In this document: positions 42,481 to 49,858 of the stretch, in pieces
How the letters are laid out: every line of letters begins with the position of its first letter
Position numbering within the stretch: the stretch's first letter is position 1
NCBI RefSeq assembly: GCF_003725775.1
Contig: NZ_RJSG01000002.1
Coordinates: 1,392,400-1,456,399, forward strand
DNA from: Nocardioides marmorisolisilvae
GTDB lineage: Bacteria > Actinomycetota > Actinomycetes > Propionibacteriales > Nocardioidaceae
Reading direction: 5' to 3'
DNA: 64,000 nucleotides
Notes under the pieces: model-generated
The model's input: only the letters and a program-made list of their open reading frames with translations
Told to the model about the DNA's origin: nothing
Databases searched by the model: none
Program-made: the position numbers and the translations under genes

Positions 42481-43365
42481 ATGGTTTCGACAAGCTCAAC
42501 CAGCCCGGTGTTTCGTCCCCGTCGCTCCGTGCTGTACATGCCCTCCTCCAACGAGCGTGCGCTGGAGAAGGCCAAGACGATCCCGTGCGACGGCCTGATC
42601 CTCGACCTCGAGGACGCCGTCGCCCCCGACGCGAAGCCCGCTGCGCGGGCTGCCGCGTGCGCTGCCGTGGCCTCCGGTGAGTACGGCAACCGCGAGCTGA
42701 CCATCCGGATCAACGGTGCCGACACCGAGTGGCACGACGAGGACATGGCCGCCGCCTGCGCCGCCGGCCCGGACGCGATCGTGGTCCCGAAGGTGAACTC
42801 GGCCGCCGCCGTGCGCACCCTGGTCGCCGCGATGGAGGACCACGGCGCACCCGAGCACACCAAGCTCTGGGCGATGGTCGAGACGCCGTACGCGATGCTG
42901 CACGCCGAGGAGATCGCCGCAGCCTCCGACCGGCTGACCGTGCTGGTGATGGGCACCAACGACCTGGCCAAGGAGCTGTACGCCGAGCACGTGCCCGGCC
43001 GCCAGCCGCTGCTCACCGGTCTGTCGCTGGCGCTGCTCGCCGCGCGCGCCACCGGCAAGGTCATCATCGACGGCGTCTACAACGACGTGAAGAACGAAGA
43101 GGGATTCCTCGCCGAGTGCCAGCAGGGTCGCGAGATGGGCTTCGACGGCAAGACCCTGATCCACCCGGGTCAGGTCGAGGGCGCGAACACCGCGTTCGCT
43201 CCGTCGGAGAAGGCCGTCGAGGACGCGCGCGGACTGATCGAGGCCTTCGAGTCCTCGACCGGTGGCGTGGTGACCTACAACGGCCGGATGGTCGAGAACC
43301 TGCACGTCGAGTCGGCCAAGCGGACGCTCTCGATCGCCGAGGCCATCGAGGCGCTCGGGGCCTAG
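42481..43365 (+). CDS. CitE-like (HpcH/HpaI) acyl-CoA lyase
   Basis: A 294-residue CitE-like lyase: 'RRSVLYMPSSNERALEKAKTIPCDGLILDLEDAVAPDAK', 'VPKVNSAAAV', 'WAMVETPYAMLHAEEIAAAS', 'MGTNDLAKEL' and 'GFDGKTLIHPGQV'. These carry the acidic Mg ligands and the ETP and HPGQ motifs of citrate-lyase beta/malyl-CoA lyase enzymes. The reaction may be (S)-citramalyl-CoA cleavage or malyl-CoA hydrolysis. The first dozen residues (MVSTSSTSPVF) are encoded by a repeat-like sequence; GTG or ATG codons nearer RRSVLYM could be the real start, but none is well placed. Confidence 0.82.
   Translation: MVSTSSTSPVFRPRRSVLYMPSSNERALEKAKTIPCDGLILDLEDAVAPDAKPAARAAACAAVASGEYGNRELTIRINGADTEWHDEDMAAACAAGPDAIVVPKVNSAAAVRTLVAAMEDHGAPEHTKLWAMVETPYAMLHAEEIAAASDRLTVLVMGTNDLAKELYAEHVPGRQPLLTGLSLALLAARATGKVIIDGVYNDVKNEEGFLAECQQGREMGFDGKTLIHPGQVEGANTAFAPSEKAVEDARGLIEAFESSTGGVVTYNGRMVENLHVESAKRTLSIAEAIEALGA
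42482..42502. repeat. Short REP-like dyad at the start of the CitE-like gene
   Basis: TGGTTTCGACAAGCTCAACCA has TGGTT/AACCA arms. A close variant, TTGTTTCGACATGCTCAACAA, lies at 26619-26639 in the echA20 leader. The shared TTTCGACAnGCTCAAC core suggests dispersed copies of one element. Confidence 0.5.
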
Positions 43366-44135
43366 TCGGACTCGCGAGCGGGCGGCACGTAGGCCTGCCA
43401 CGCGGTTTCGGTGTGCGCGAACCCGGCTGCGCGGTAGAGCCGCCCGGCAGCACTGTTCGCATCGGCGATGATCACCAGCGTGGTCTCCCCCGCCGAGCGG
43501 GCGTGCTGCGCCGCGACGCCGAGCAGGTGGCCGGTCAGCCCTCGTCGACGGTGCTCGGTGTGGGTCAGCACGCTCTGGTAGCGGGCGAGCCCGGCCTCGA
43601 CCGGGACGATGCCGAGCTCTGAGACCAGCCGGTCCCCGTCGAGCGTGAAGGCGCCGAACCAGGTCAGGTGGCCTGCCTCGACCATCCGTGACCGGATCTG
43701 AGAGCGCAGCCGGGCGAACTCGAGCTCGCCGGGGTAGTGCTCGTCGTTGAGTGCGGTCGAGGCGGCCCAGTCCTCCGCGCTCTCGATCGGGCGGACCGTG
43801 TAGCCGTCGGCGAGGTCGCGCGTCGCCACCGCACCGGTCGCGACCAGGACATCACTGGCCTCGATCTCGGTCCCCTGCCAGGCGGCCGCGTCCGGTTGAC
43901 CGGGCAGGCCGATGGCCAGGTGCCGCGCCTCGGGGAACTCCGCCCCGAACCGCGCACGCCAGCGGTCGGCGTCGTCGGCGGCCTCCGGATCGGTGACCAG
44001 GACGAAGTTGCCCCAGTGGTACGTCGGGTTGGCCGGCGTCCGCACCACCAGGTGGTCCGGGTGCTCCTCCACCGCCGAGCCGCCGTACCGGAGCACCGCG
44101 AGGTCGGTGCGCCAGCCCAGCCCGATCGCATCCAT
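43362..44135 (-). CDS. GNAT-family acetyltransferase
   Basis: A 257-residue protein. The C-terminal half is a GNAT domain with 'YTVRPIESAEDWAAS', the acetyl-CoA motif 'THTEHRRRGLTGHLLGVAAQHAR' (about residues 195-217) and 'ANSAAGRLYRAAGFAHTETAWQAY'. The N-terminal half (about 1-110) resembles a degenerate second GNAT-like fold (HWGNFVLVTDPE, RWRARFGAEFPE). The substrate is unknown. It is convergent with, and overlaps by 4 bp, the CitE-like gene. Confidence 0.83.
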   Translation of the reverse strand: MDAIGLGWRTDLAVLRYGGSAVEEHPDHLVVRTPANPTYHWGNFVLVTDPEAADDADRWRARFGAEFPEARHLAIGLPGQPDAAAWQGTEIEASDVLVATGAVATRDLADGYTVRPIESAEDWAASTALNDEHYPGELEFARLRSQIRSRMVEAGHLTWFGAFTLDGDRLVSELGIVPVEAGLARYQSVLTHTEHRRRGLTGHLLGVAAQHARSAGETTLVIIADANSAAGRLYRAAGFAHTETAWQAYVPPARESD

Positions 44136-44145
44136 GCCCGCGAAT

Positions 44146-45003
44146 CTAGACGTTGAGGCCGTGGACAGCGCTCAACAGGTGCTGGTGAAACTCGCGCTCC
44201 AGGTGCTCCGACAGGTAGCCCCGGTCGCCGGCGAGCACCCGGCCCCGGTCCAGCGCCAGCACCCGCCACTCCTGCGCCGGCCAGTCGACGAACGCCGGCA
44301 CGTCCTCCAGGCTGACGGCGAACCGCTGGGTCGGCAGCGCCAGCGCCAGCCGGTGCCCGTTGACCACCAGGCCCGGAACGGGGGTCGGCATCCGGGCGTT
44401 GAGCCAGCACAGCCGCAGCACCGACTCCGCGCCGTCAACGGCCCGAGCATCGGCCATCGCGATCAGCTCCCGTCCCTGGGTCGCGCCCGGTTGACCGAGC
44501 AGCGACCCGGCTGCGGCGAGCAGTCGGCGGTGCTCGAGCGAGCCGGAGCGCAGCATCCCGTCGAGCGCGGCCAGCGCCCGGTCCGGAGCGAGCCGGCGCG
44601 CGACGTCGAGCGCCGTCCGCAGCGGTGAGGTCACCCGGACCGGTCCGAGCCGCACCACGTCCTGCGGCCCCAGCGGCAGCTCACCGCCCAGGTGGCGACG
44701 ACGTCCGTGCAGGTCGAGCGGCACCGCCGTCCGCGCGGCGGGTTCGATCCGCTCGCCCCCGTGGACCCAGGCGGCGGTCCGGTCCACGACCAGGTGGCGC
44801 CGCCCCACCACGAGTGCGAGCGCGCGGGCGCGCAGCGAGCGGTCCGGATCGACCTCGGCGTCGAGGTAGACGCCTCGCAGGACCCGGATGATCCGGCCCT
44901 GGCGCAGCAGCCGCTCCAGGGCCGAGCGACCGATGCCGGCCCGGGCGGCCATCGCCGGCGTGAACGGTTCAAGAAGTGCGGACGGGTGGAGGGAGGACTG
45001 CAT
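44146..45003 (-). CDS. AbiEi-like antitoxin-family protein (orphan)
   Basis: A 285-residue protein beginning with a winged-helix module 'AGIGRSALERLLRQGRIIRVLRGVYLDAEVD' that matches the AbiEi antitoxin N-terminal domain. 'VTSPLRTALDVARRLAPDRALAALDGMLRSG' and a C-terminal nuclease-like region (PAFVDWPAQEWRVLALDRGRVLAGDRGYLSEHLEREFHQHL) resembling DUF559-type ends follow. The ATG at 45003 is preferred over GTG 45009 for ribosome-site spacing. No AbiEii toxin gene lies nearby; such stand-alone proteins are widespread in actinobacteria and probably DNA-binding. Confidence 0.75.
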   Translation of the reverse strand: MQSSLHPSALLEPFTPAMAARAGIGRSALERLLRQGRIIRVLRGVYLDAEVDPDRSLRARALALVVGRRHLVVDRTAAWVHGGERIEPAARTAVPLDLHGRRRHLGGELPLGPQDVVRLGPVRVTSPLRTALDVARRLAPDRALAALDGMLRSGSLEHRRLLAAAGSLLGQPGATQGRELIAMADARAVDGAESVLRLCWLNARMPTPVPGLVVNGHRLALALPTQRFAVSLEDVPAFVDWPAQEWRVLALDRGRVLAGDRGYLSEHLEREFHQHLLSAVHGLNV

Positions 45004-45025
45004 CGGCACACCCTCACCGATGCAC

Positions 45026-45043
45026 GCGACCCGTGCGGGTCGC
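45026..45043 (-). terminator. Hairpin downstream of the TetR-like gene's promoter-distal neighbour
   Basis: GCGACCC-GTGC-GGGTCGC, a 7-bp perfect stem, lies in the 52-bp gap between the end of the TetR-like gene and the start of the AbiEi-like gene, both leftward. It could terminate the former. Confidence 0.45.
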
Positions 45044-45055
45044 CGTCCACAGCCC

Positions 45056-45481
45056 CTAGGAAGGCTGCAGCGTGGCCCGGATCGCGGGTGCGAACTGGCG
45101 GACGATCTCGTCAGCCGGCGTGGACGCGACCGGCTCGACCTGGAGGACGTAGCGCATCATCGCCAGACCGACGAGCTGACCGCAGACGAGCTCCACCCGC
45201 AGCGCGGAGGCGTGGAACCCGGTCGCCTTGGCCGCCGGGTTCACCACGCTCCGGTTGAGCACCCGGTAGAACGCCTGCCCGGCACGGGCGCTGCCCACCG
45301 ACCCGCGCACCATCCGCAGCATGTGCTGGCGGGTGCGGGGGTTCTCGCACAGACCGAGGAAGTTGCGCAGCAACCGCACCGCGAAGTCGGTCGAGGCGTC
45401 GTCACCGAGCTCGGCGACCTCCGCCAGGGCCGCCTCCGTGGCAGCCACGACGGTCGGCGAGTCGGGGTAGACCGGGATCAC
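45056..45481 (-). CDS. TetR-type C-terminal domain without DNA-binding head
   Basis: A 141-residue protein that corresponds to the ligand/dimerisation part of TetR regulators of the kind ending 'TVVAATEAALAEVAELGDD..TDFAVRLLRNFLGLCENPRTRQHMLRMVRGSVGSARAGQAFYRVLNRSVVNP'. A normal member would have an HTH of about 50-60 residues before residue 1. Here the 16 bp upstream lead straight into the end of the DUF1003 gene. It is therefore either a remnant or a true stand-alone domain. The reading frame is intact, which argues against recent decay. Confidence 0.7.
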   Translation of the reverse strand: MIPVYPDSPTVVAATEAALAEVAELGDDASTDFAVRLLRNFLGLCENPRTRQHMLRMVRGSVGSARAGQAFYRVLNRSVVNPAAKATGFHASALRVELVCGQLVGLAMMRYVLQVEPVASTPADEIVRQFAPAIRATLQPS

Positions 45482-45497
45482 CGGACAACGGTATCCG

Positions 45498-45908
45498 TCA
45501 GCCGTCGCCCATCGTGCGCCGGTGCAGCTCCGTGGTCAGCCGGTGGATCTCGCGGGTGAGGTCGGTGTTGGTCTTCAGCTCCAGCTCCTGGGCGACGAAG
45601 TCGTGGTCGGCCTTCGCCTGCTGGAACTCCGCCTGCCGGTTCTGCCCGATCATCACGAACGTCGAGAGGAAGATCGCCTCCAGCGAGACCACCAGGGTCA
45701 GGGTCGGCCAGGGCGACTTCTCGACGACGAGCATCCAGACGCCGAAGATCAGCGCGTGCAGGTACACGAAGTTCATCGAGCCCGCGAACTTGGTGATCGC
45801 GTCGGCGACGCGCAGCTGGAGCTGCGAAGCGCGCTGCTCGGCGACCTTGACGTACGCCGGGTGGCCGGAGTCCGGCGGCACGGCGGCAGGGACGGTTGCG
45901 TCAGTCAT
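45498..45908 (-). CDS. DUF1003 membrane protein
   Basis: A 136-residue protein with two close membrane helices (FVYLHALIFGVWMLVV and TLTLVVSLEAIFLSTFVMI, about residues 46-87) and a charged C-terminal helix (QNRQAEFQQAKADHDFVAQELELKTNTDLTREIHRLT). These are the DUF1003 signatures, including 'RVADAITKFAGSMNFVYLH' and 'MIGQNRQ'. The ATG at 45908 is preferred to a GTG at 45923. Function unknown; often associated with divalent-cation transporters. It lies 62 bp from hsaB. Confidence 0.85.
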   Translation of the reverse strand: MTDATVPAAVPPDSGHPAYVKVAEQRASQLQLRVADAITKFAGSMNFVYLHALIFGVWMLVVEKSPWPTLTLVVSLEAIFLSTFVMIGQNRQAEFQQAKADHDFVAQELELKTNTDLTREIHRLTTELHRRTMGDG

Positions 45909-45930
45909 GGCCGCATCCTGCACCGGTTTG

Positions 45931-45945
45931 CTGAGAAGTTCTCAG
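45931..45945. promoter_or_regulatory. CTGAGAA-G-TTCTCAG inverted repeat between hsaB and DUF1003
   Basis: A perfect 7-bp dyad with a one-base centre lies between the hsaB stop and the DUF1003 ATG, both leftward. It may be an operator for the DUF1003 gene or part of the hsa-operon 3' end. It does not fit the KstR or KstR2 consensus. Confidence 0.4.
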
Positions 45946-45970
45946 GCACGCGCCGCGAGGGTCGCTGCGG

Positions 45971-46615
45971 CTACTGCGGCTGGGTGTACTTGCCCTGGAA
46001 GAACAGCAGCGGGTCGACCTTCGAGCCGCCGCTGCGGTCGCCGAAGGACAGCTCCTTGACCAGGCCGACCACGATGTAGTGGTCACCGGCCTCGACCACC
46101 TGCTGCACCTGGCAGTCGATGTAGCCGAGCACGCCCTCGATGACGGGGGCTCCGGTGGTGGCCGTGGTCCACGCGACGCCGTCGAACTTCTCCTCGCCCT
46201 TGGTCGCCATCCCGTTGGAGAGCTCGGACTGGTCGGCGGCCAGGATGTTCACGCAGAAGTAGCCGGCACGGCGGATCAGCGGCCAGGCCCGTGAGGTCTT
46301 CGCCGGGCTGAACATGATCAGCGGCGGTTCCAGGGACACCGAGGAGAACGACTGGCAGGTCATCCCGACCGGCTTGCCCTCGGAGACCGAGGTGACCACG
46401 GTGACGCCGCTGCAGAACAGGCCGAGGACGTCGCGGAACTTGCGCGCCTGCGCGGCGGCCTCCGGGTCGTCCGGGATCGGGGTGTGCTCACCGAGGCGCA
46501 GCTCGAAGTCGAGCTCGTTGCCGAGCCACGACTGCACCAGCTCCTGGCTGGGCCAGGTCGCGCGCGCGTCCGGGTTCATCCCCTCGGGGACGTCCCCCTC
46601 GATACGGTGTGTCAC
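45971..46615 (-). CDS. hsaB: Flavin reductase HsaB
   Basis: A flavin-reductase-domain protein of about 214 residues: 'ARKFRDVLGLFCSGVTVVTSVSEGKPVGMTCQSFSSVSLEPPLIMFSPAKTSRAW' and 'GYFCVNILAADQ', then 'DPLLFFQGKYTQPQ'. HsaB supplies reduced flavin to the monooxygenase HsaA. It has an N-terminal extension of some 65 residues relative to the short mycobacterial HsaB. A GTG at 46615 has a G-rich ribosome-like site; a GTG at 46645 is an alternative and adds 10 residues. It is last in the hsaA-D-C-B operon, the same order as Rv3570c-Rv3567c. Confidence 0.87.
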   Translation of the reverse strand: MTHRIEGDVPEGMNPDARATWPSQELVQSWLGNELDFELRLGEHTPIPDDPEAAAQARKFRDVLGLFCSGVTVVTSVSEGKPVGMTCQSFSSVSLEPPLIMFSPAKTSRAWPLIRRAGYFCVNILAADQSELSNGMATKGEEKFDGVAWTTATTGAPVIEGVLGYIDCQVQQVVEAGDHYIVVGLVKELSFGDRSGGSKVDPLLFFQGKYTQPQ

Positions 46616-46648
46616 CCCACCCCCCTTAGACGACGCAGTATTCACGGG

Positions 46649-47548
46649 TTACTGGCCCCCGCCGAACGTGTGGCCCCAGTACGAGACGGCGGTGCTCTCG
46701 CGGGCGACCCAACGGGCGTCGTCGACCTGCAGACCCTCGCAGCCGAATTCGACATCGAAACCACCCGGCGACTTCACGTAGAACGACACCATCTCGTCGT
46801 TCATGTGCCGGCCCAGGGTGGCCGAGAGCGGCGCGCCGAACTTCTTGACCCGCTCCAGCGCACGGCCGACGTGGTCGAGCTTGTCGACCTCGAGCATCAC
46901 GTGCACGCACTTGGACGGGTTCGGCATCGGCAGGAACGCCAGGCTGTGGTGGCGCGGGTTCACGCCGAGGAAGCGCAGCCAGACCTTCGAGCCCGGCTCC
47001 TTGCCGACGAACTCGCCGGGCATGCTCATCGAGTCACGCAGCCGGAAGCCGAGCACCTCGGTGTAGAAGCGCAGCGCCTCGACGTCATCGAGGACGGGAA
47101 TGACGATGTGGCCCATGCCCTGGTCGGCGGTCACGAACGTCGCGGCGTACGGCGTGACCACCGGGCGCGACTCGTAGGTGATGCCGTGGAAGAGCTCGAA
47201 GACGTTGTCCCACGGGTCGGTGAACCGGATCAGCTCCTGGACCCGGCGGTCGGCCAGCTCGTCCGGGGTGCCCTCCTCGAAGACCACACCGGCCTGCTTG
47301 AGGTGCACGCGGGCGTTCTGCAGCGCGACGTGGTCGGCGACCTCCCAGCCGGTGGCCTGGAGCTGGTCCACGTCGGAGGGGACCACGACGATGCGCGCGG
47401 AGACCGCGTCGATCCGCCAGTACTGGTTCTCCGGGTTCGGGCCGCGGCCCTCGGCGAGACCCAGCACCTTGCCCGCGAACGTCGTCCACTGGGACAGGTC
47501 GGTCGAAGCCACCCGGATGTAGCCCATGGACTTGATGTCGATGGTCAT
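46649..47548 (-). CDS. hsaC: Extradiol dioxygenase HsaC
   Basis: A 299-residue type-I extradiol dioxygenase with two VOC-type halves. Fe(II) ligands are visible as His in 'MGHIVIPVLDD', His in 'RHHSLAFLPMPN' and Glu in 'FDVEFGCEGLQV'. HsaC cleaves the catechol 3,4-DHSA (ring A) at the meta position. The ATG at 47548 overlaps the hsaD stop (ATGA), while a longer in-frame extension is a shadow of hsaD. Confidence 0.93.
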   Translation of the reverse strand: MTIDIKSMGYIRVASTDLSQWTTFAGKVLGLAEGRGPNPENQYWRIDAVSARIVVVPSDVDQLQATGWEVADHVALQNARVHLKQAGVVFEEGTPDELADRRVQELIRFTDPWDNVFELFHGITYESRPVVTPYAATFVTADQGMGHIVIPVLDDVEALRFYTEVLGFRLRDSMSMPGEFVGKEPGSKVWLRFLGVNPRHHSLAFLPMPNPSKCVHVMLEVDKLDHVGRALERVKKFGAPLSATLGRHMNDEMVSFYVKSPGGFDVEFGCEGLQVDDARWVARESTAVSYWGHTFGGGQ

Positions 47549-48438
47549 GACTTCTTCTCCCTCTCGTGGTGAGCCGCCAAGAAGTCCGTGCAGACCGTGG
47601 CGAACTCCTCGGCCGCCTCGATCTGGGCCCAGTGCCCGCAGTTCGGGAAGACATGAAGGCGGGCGTTCGGCATCGTCTTGAGCGCCACCAGGGCACCGTC
47701 GAGCGGGTTGACCCGGTCCTCGCGCCCCCAGGTGAGCAGGGTCTGCTTGCGGAGCTTGTGCACCTCGCGCCAGAGCATGCCGTCCTCGGCCCACTCCGGG
47801 TTCCAGAACGAGGCGCCCATCGAGCGCATCGCCTCCAGCGAGCCGGGCGCGGTCGCGTCGGCGAACCGCTCCTCGACGAGCTCGTCGGTGACCAGGGCCT
47901 GGTTGACGACCATGCTCGAGATGAACTTCCGCAGCGCCTCGCGGCTCGGGTCCATCGAGAAGTCCATCAGCCGCTGGACGCCCTCGGTCGGGTCCGCGTG
48001 GAAGAGGTTCAGGGACAGCCCGCCCGGGCCCATCAGCACCAGGCGACCGACCCGCTCGGGGTACTCCAGCGCGAACCGGGTCGCGGTGCCGCCGCCGAGG
48101 CTGTTGCCGAGCAGGTGCACCTTCTCGATCTGCAGCTCGTCGAGGAACTTCACCAGGTACGACGCCGAGTGCCGGAAGTAGTTCGCGCCCACCTCGGGCT
48201 TGTCGGACTGCCCGAACCCGGGCTGGTCAACCAGCAGGGTGCGGAAGTTCTCCGCGAACCGCGGCAGCGCCGAGCCGAAGTTGCTCCACGCCGAGGCACC
48301 CGGACCGCCACCGTGCAGCAGCACGAACGGCAGTCCCGCCCCGACGTCGGCCTTCGCCTCGCCGGCTTCGTAGTAGTTCAGGGTGATGTCGCCGGCCTTG
48401 GCGGACCGGCGCGTGGCTTCTTTGGAGTAGTCAGCCAT
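47545..48438 (-). CDS. hsaD: Meta-cleavage product hydrolase HsaD
   Basis: A 297-residue alpha/beta hydrolase with 'LLHGGGPGASAWSNFG' (oxyanion loop), the nucleophile elbow GNSLGGG (Ser near residue 112), Asp in 'WGREDRVNPLDG' and His in 'FPNCGHWAQIE'. HsaD hydrolyses 4,9-DSHA to HIP and a 2-hydroxyhexa-2,4-dienoic acid. It stands 5 bp after hsaA and overlaps hsaC. Confidence 0.94.
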   Translation of the reverse strand: MADYSKEATRRSAKAGDITLNYYEAGEAKADVGAGLPFVLLHGGGPGASAWSNFGSALPRFAENFRTLLVDQPGFGQSDKPEVGANYFRHSASYLVKFLDELQIEKVHLLGNSLGGGTATRFALEYPERVGRLVLMGPGGLSLNLFHADPTEGVQRLMDFSMDPSREALRKFISSMVVNQALVTDELVEERFADATAPGSLEAMRSMGASFWNPEWAEDGMLWREVHKLRKQTLLTWGREDRVNPLDGALVALKTMPNARLHVFPNCGHWAQIEAAEEFATVCTDFLAAHHEREKKS

Positions 48439-48443
48439 GAGGC

Positions 48444-49610
48444 TCAGTACATCCCCGGGTCGACCTTGTGACCGAACTCGTGGGCGCCGTACATCTGCAG
48501 CGCCCGCTCGGGGTCGTTGGCGGCGTGCACGCGACCGGCGTGGGCGTCGCGCCAGGCCCGCTGCAGGTAGGTGCCGTTGGCGAGCGCGCGGCCGCCGGAG
48601 GCCTCGAAGAGGGCGTCGATCGCGTCGATCGCGCGCTGGGTCCCGAGCACCTGGTCGCGGCGGACCTTCAGGCGCAGGCCCAGCGGGATCTCCTCACCCT
48701 TCTCGACCAGCGCCATCTCCTCGCGGATGTTGTTCATCGCGAGCGCCCAGGCGGCGTCGATGTCGCTGGAGGCGCGGGCGATGCGGACCGCCGCGAACGG
48801 GTCGAGCGAGGCCTTCTCCCCCAGGTACGCCGCGCGGACCCGCTTCTGCTGCATGTCCACGTGCTCCTCGTAGGCGCCGTAGGCCATGCCGATGATCGGG
48901 GTGCAGATCGTGGTGGTGAAGACCGAGTGGAACGGCAGCTTGTACAGGTTCGAGGTGTTGACGGCCTGACCCGGGCCCTTGCACTGCCCGGTCTCGCCCA
49001 TCGACAGAGTGAACGCCTCCGGGACGAAGACGTCGTCGACGACGATGTCGTTCGAGCCGGTGCCGGCCAGACCGACCATGTGCCAGACGTCGATGATCTG
49101 GTAGTCGCTCCGCGGGATCATGAACGTCCGGAAGTCGACGACGTTGCCGTCCTCGTTGAACACCAGACCGCCGAGCAGGACCCACTGGCAGTGGTCGCAG
49201 CCCGAGGAGAAGCTCCACTTGCCGGAGAGGCGGAAGCCGCCCTCGGTCAGGGTCGCCTTGCCGGTCGGCGCGTAGGAGGAGGACAGCCGCACGTTCGGGT
49301 CGTTGCCCCACACGGCCTGCTGCGCCTCGTCGGCGAACAGCGCGACCTGCCAGGGGTGCACGCCGACCACGCTGGAGACCCAGCCGGTCGAGCCGCACGC
49401 GCCGGCGATCAGGCGGACGCCCTCGTAGAAGTCGATCGGGCTCGACTCCAGGCCGCCGTACCGGGTGGGCTGCAGGAGCTTGAAGAAGCCCGTCTCGGCG
49501 ATCTCCTTGATGGAGGCCTCCGGGACCACACGCAGCCGCTCCGCCTCGTCTGCCCGCTCGCGCAGCGTGGGCAGCAGGTCACGGACGCCGTCGAGAACTG
49601 CCTGGCTCAT
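48444..49610 (-). CDS. hsaA: Flavin-dependent 3-HSA hydroxylase HsaA
   Basis: A 388-residue acyl-CoA dehydrogenase-fold, two-component monooxygenase: 'LLQPTRYGGLESSPIDFYEGVRLIAGACGSTGWVSSVVGVHPWQVALF', 'SGKWSFSSGCDHCQWVLLGG', 'MVGLAGTGSNDIVVDDVFVPEAFTL' and the C-terminal 'RDAHAGRVHAANDPERALQMYGAHEFG'. With HsaB it hydroxylates 3-HSA to the catechol 3,4-DHSA. The ATG at 49610 has GAGGAG upstream. The operon promoter carries a consensus KstR-type operator. Confidence 0.94.
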   Translation of the reverse strand: MSQAVLDGVRDLLPTLRERADEAERLRVVPEASIKEIAETGFFKLLQPTRYGGLESSPIDFYEGVRLIAGACGSTGWVSSVVGVHPWQVALFADEAQQAVWGNDPNVRLSSSYAPTGKATLTEGGFRLSGKWSFSSGCDHCQWVLLGGLVFNEDGNVVDFRTFMIPRSDYQIIDVWHMVGLAGTGSNDIVVDDVFVPEAFTLSMGETGQCKGPGQAVNTSNLYKLPFHSVFTTTICTPIIGMAYGAYEEHVDMQQKRVRAAYLGEKASLDPFAAVRIARASSDIDAAWALAMNNIREEMALVEKGEEIPLGLRLKVRRDQVLGTQRAIDAIDALFEASGGRALANGTYLQRAWRDAHAGRVHAANDPERALQMYGAHEFGHKVDPGMY

Positions 49611-49645
49611 GACTTCTCCTCGTCGTTGGGGTGCAACTAGAACCA

Positions 49646-49663
49646 ATACTAGAACACGTTCTA
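49646..49663. promoter_or_regulatory. KstR-type operator and promoter of hsaADCB
   Basis: TAGAACACGTTCTA (49650-49663) is a full-consensus KstR dyad. On the minus strand it continues into TAGTAT (49651-49646) as -10 box, about 35 nt before the hsaA ATG. A further half-site, CTAGAACC, lies at 49637-49644. Confidence 0.9.
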
Positions 49664-49748
49664 CCTTTCCGTCCACGACCCCCGGGAAGCAACAGAGATC
49701 TGCGCCGCCGCTCCCGACATTTGCCACATTCAGCCCCGGGTTCACGCT

Positions 49749-49761
49749 CAGACGGCGTCTG
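49749..49761. promoter_or_regulatory. CAGACG-G-CGTCTG inverted repeat upstream of secreted-protein gene
   Basis: A perfect 6-bp dyad with one central base lies 98 bp before the ATG at 49859. A following AT-rich AAAAAAGTTCT suggests promoter DNA. The rest of the 248-bp gap 49611-49858 holds the hsaA promoter and no gene. Confidence 0.35.
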
Positions 49762-49858
49762 CGAAAAAAGTTCTCGAGAAACCTGCAAGGTTCCGTCCCC
49801 CACCTGCTCCTACCCCTGACAGCGCGCCGCGGAGGCCGCACCAGACCAAGGAGTAGAC

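Noticed and set aside
49635-49644. Second CTAGAACC half-site near the hsaA operator as an independent KstR site
   Set aside because: Only one half matches and there is no facing GTTCT, so it is at most an auxiliary half-site.
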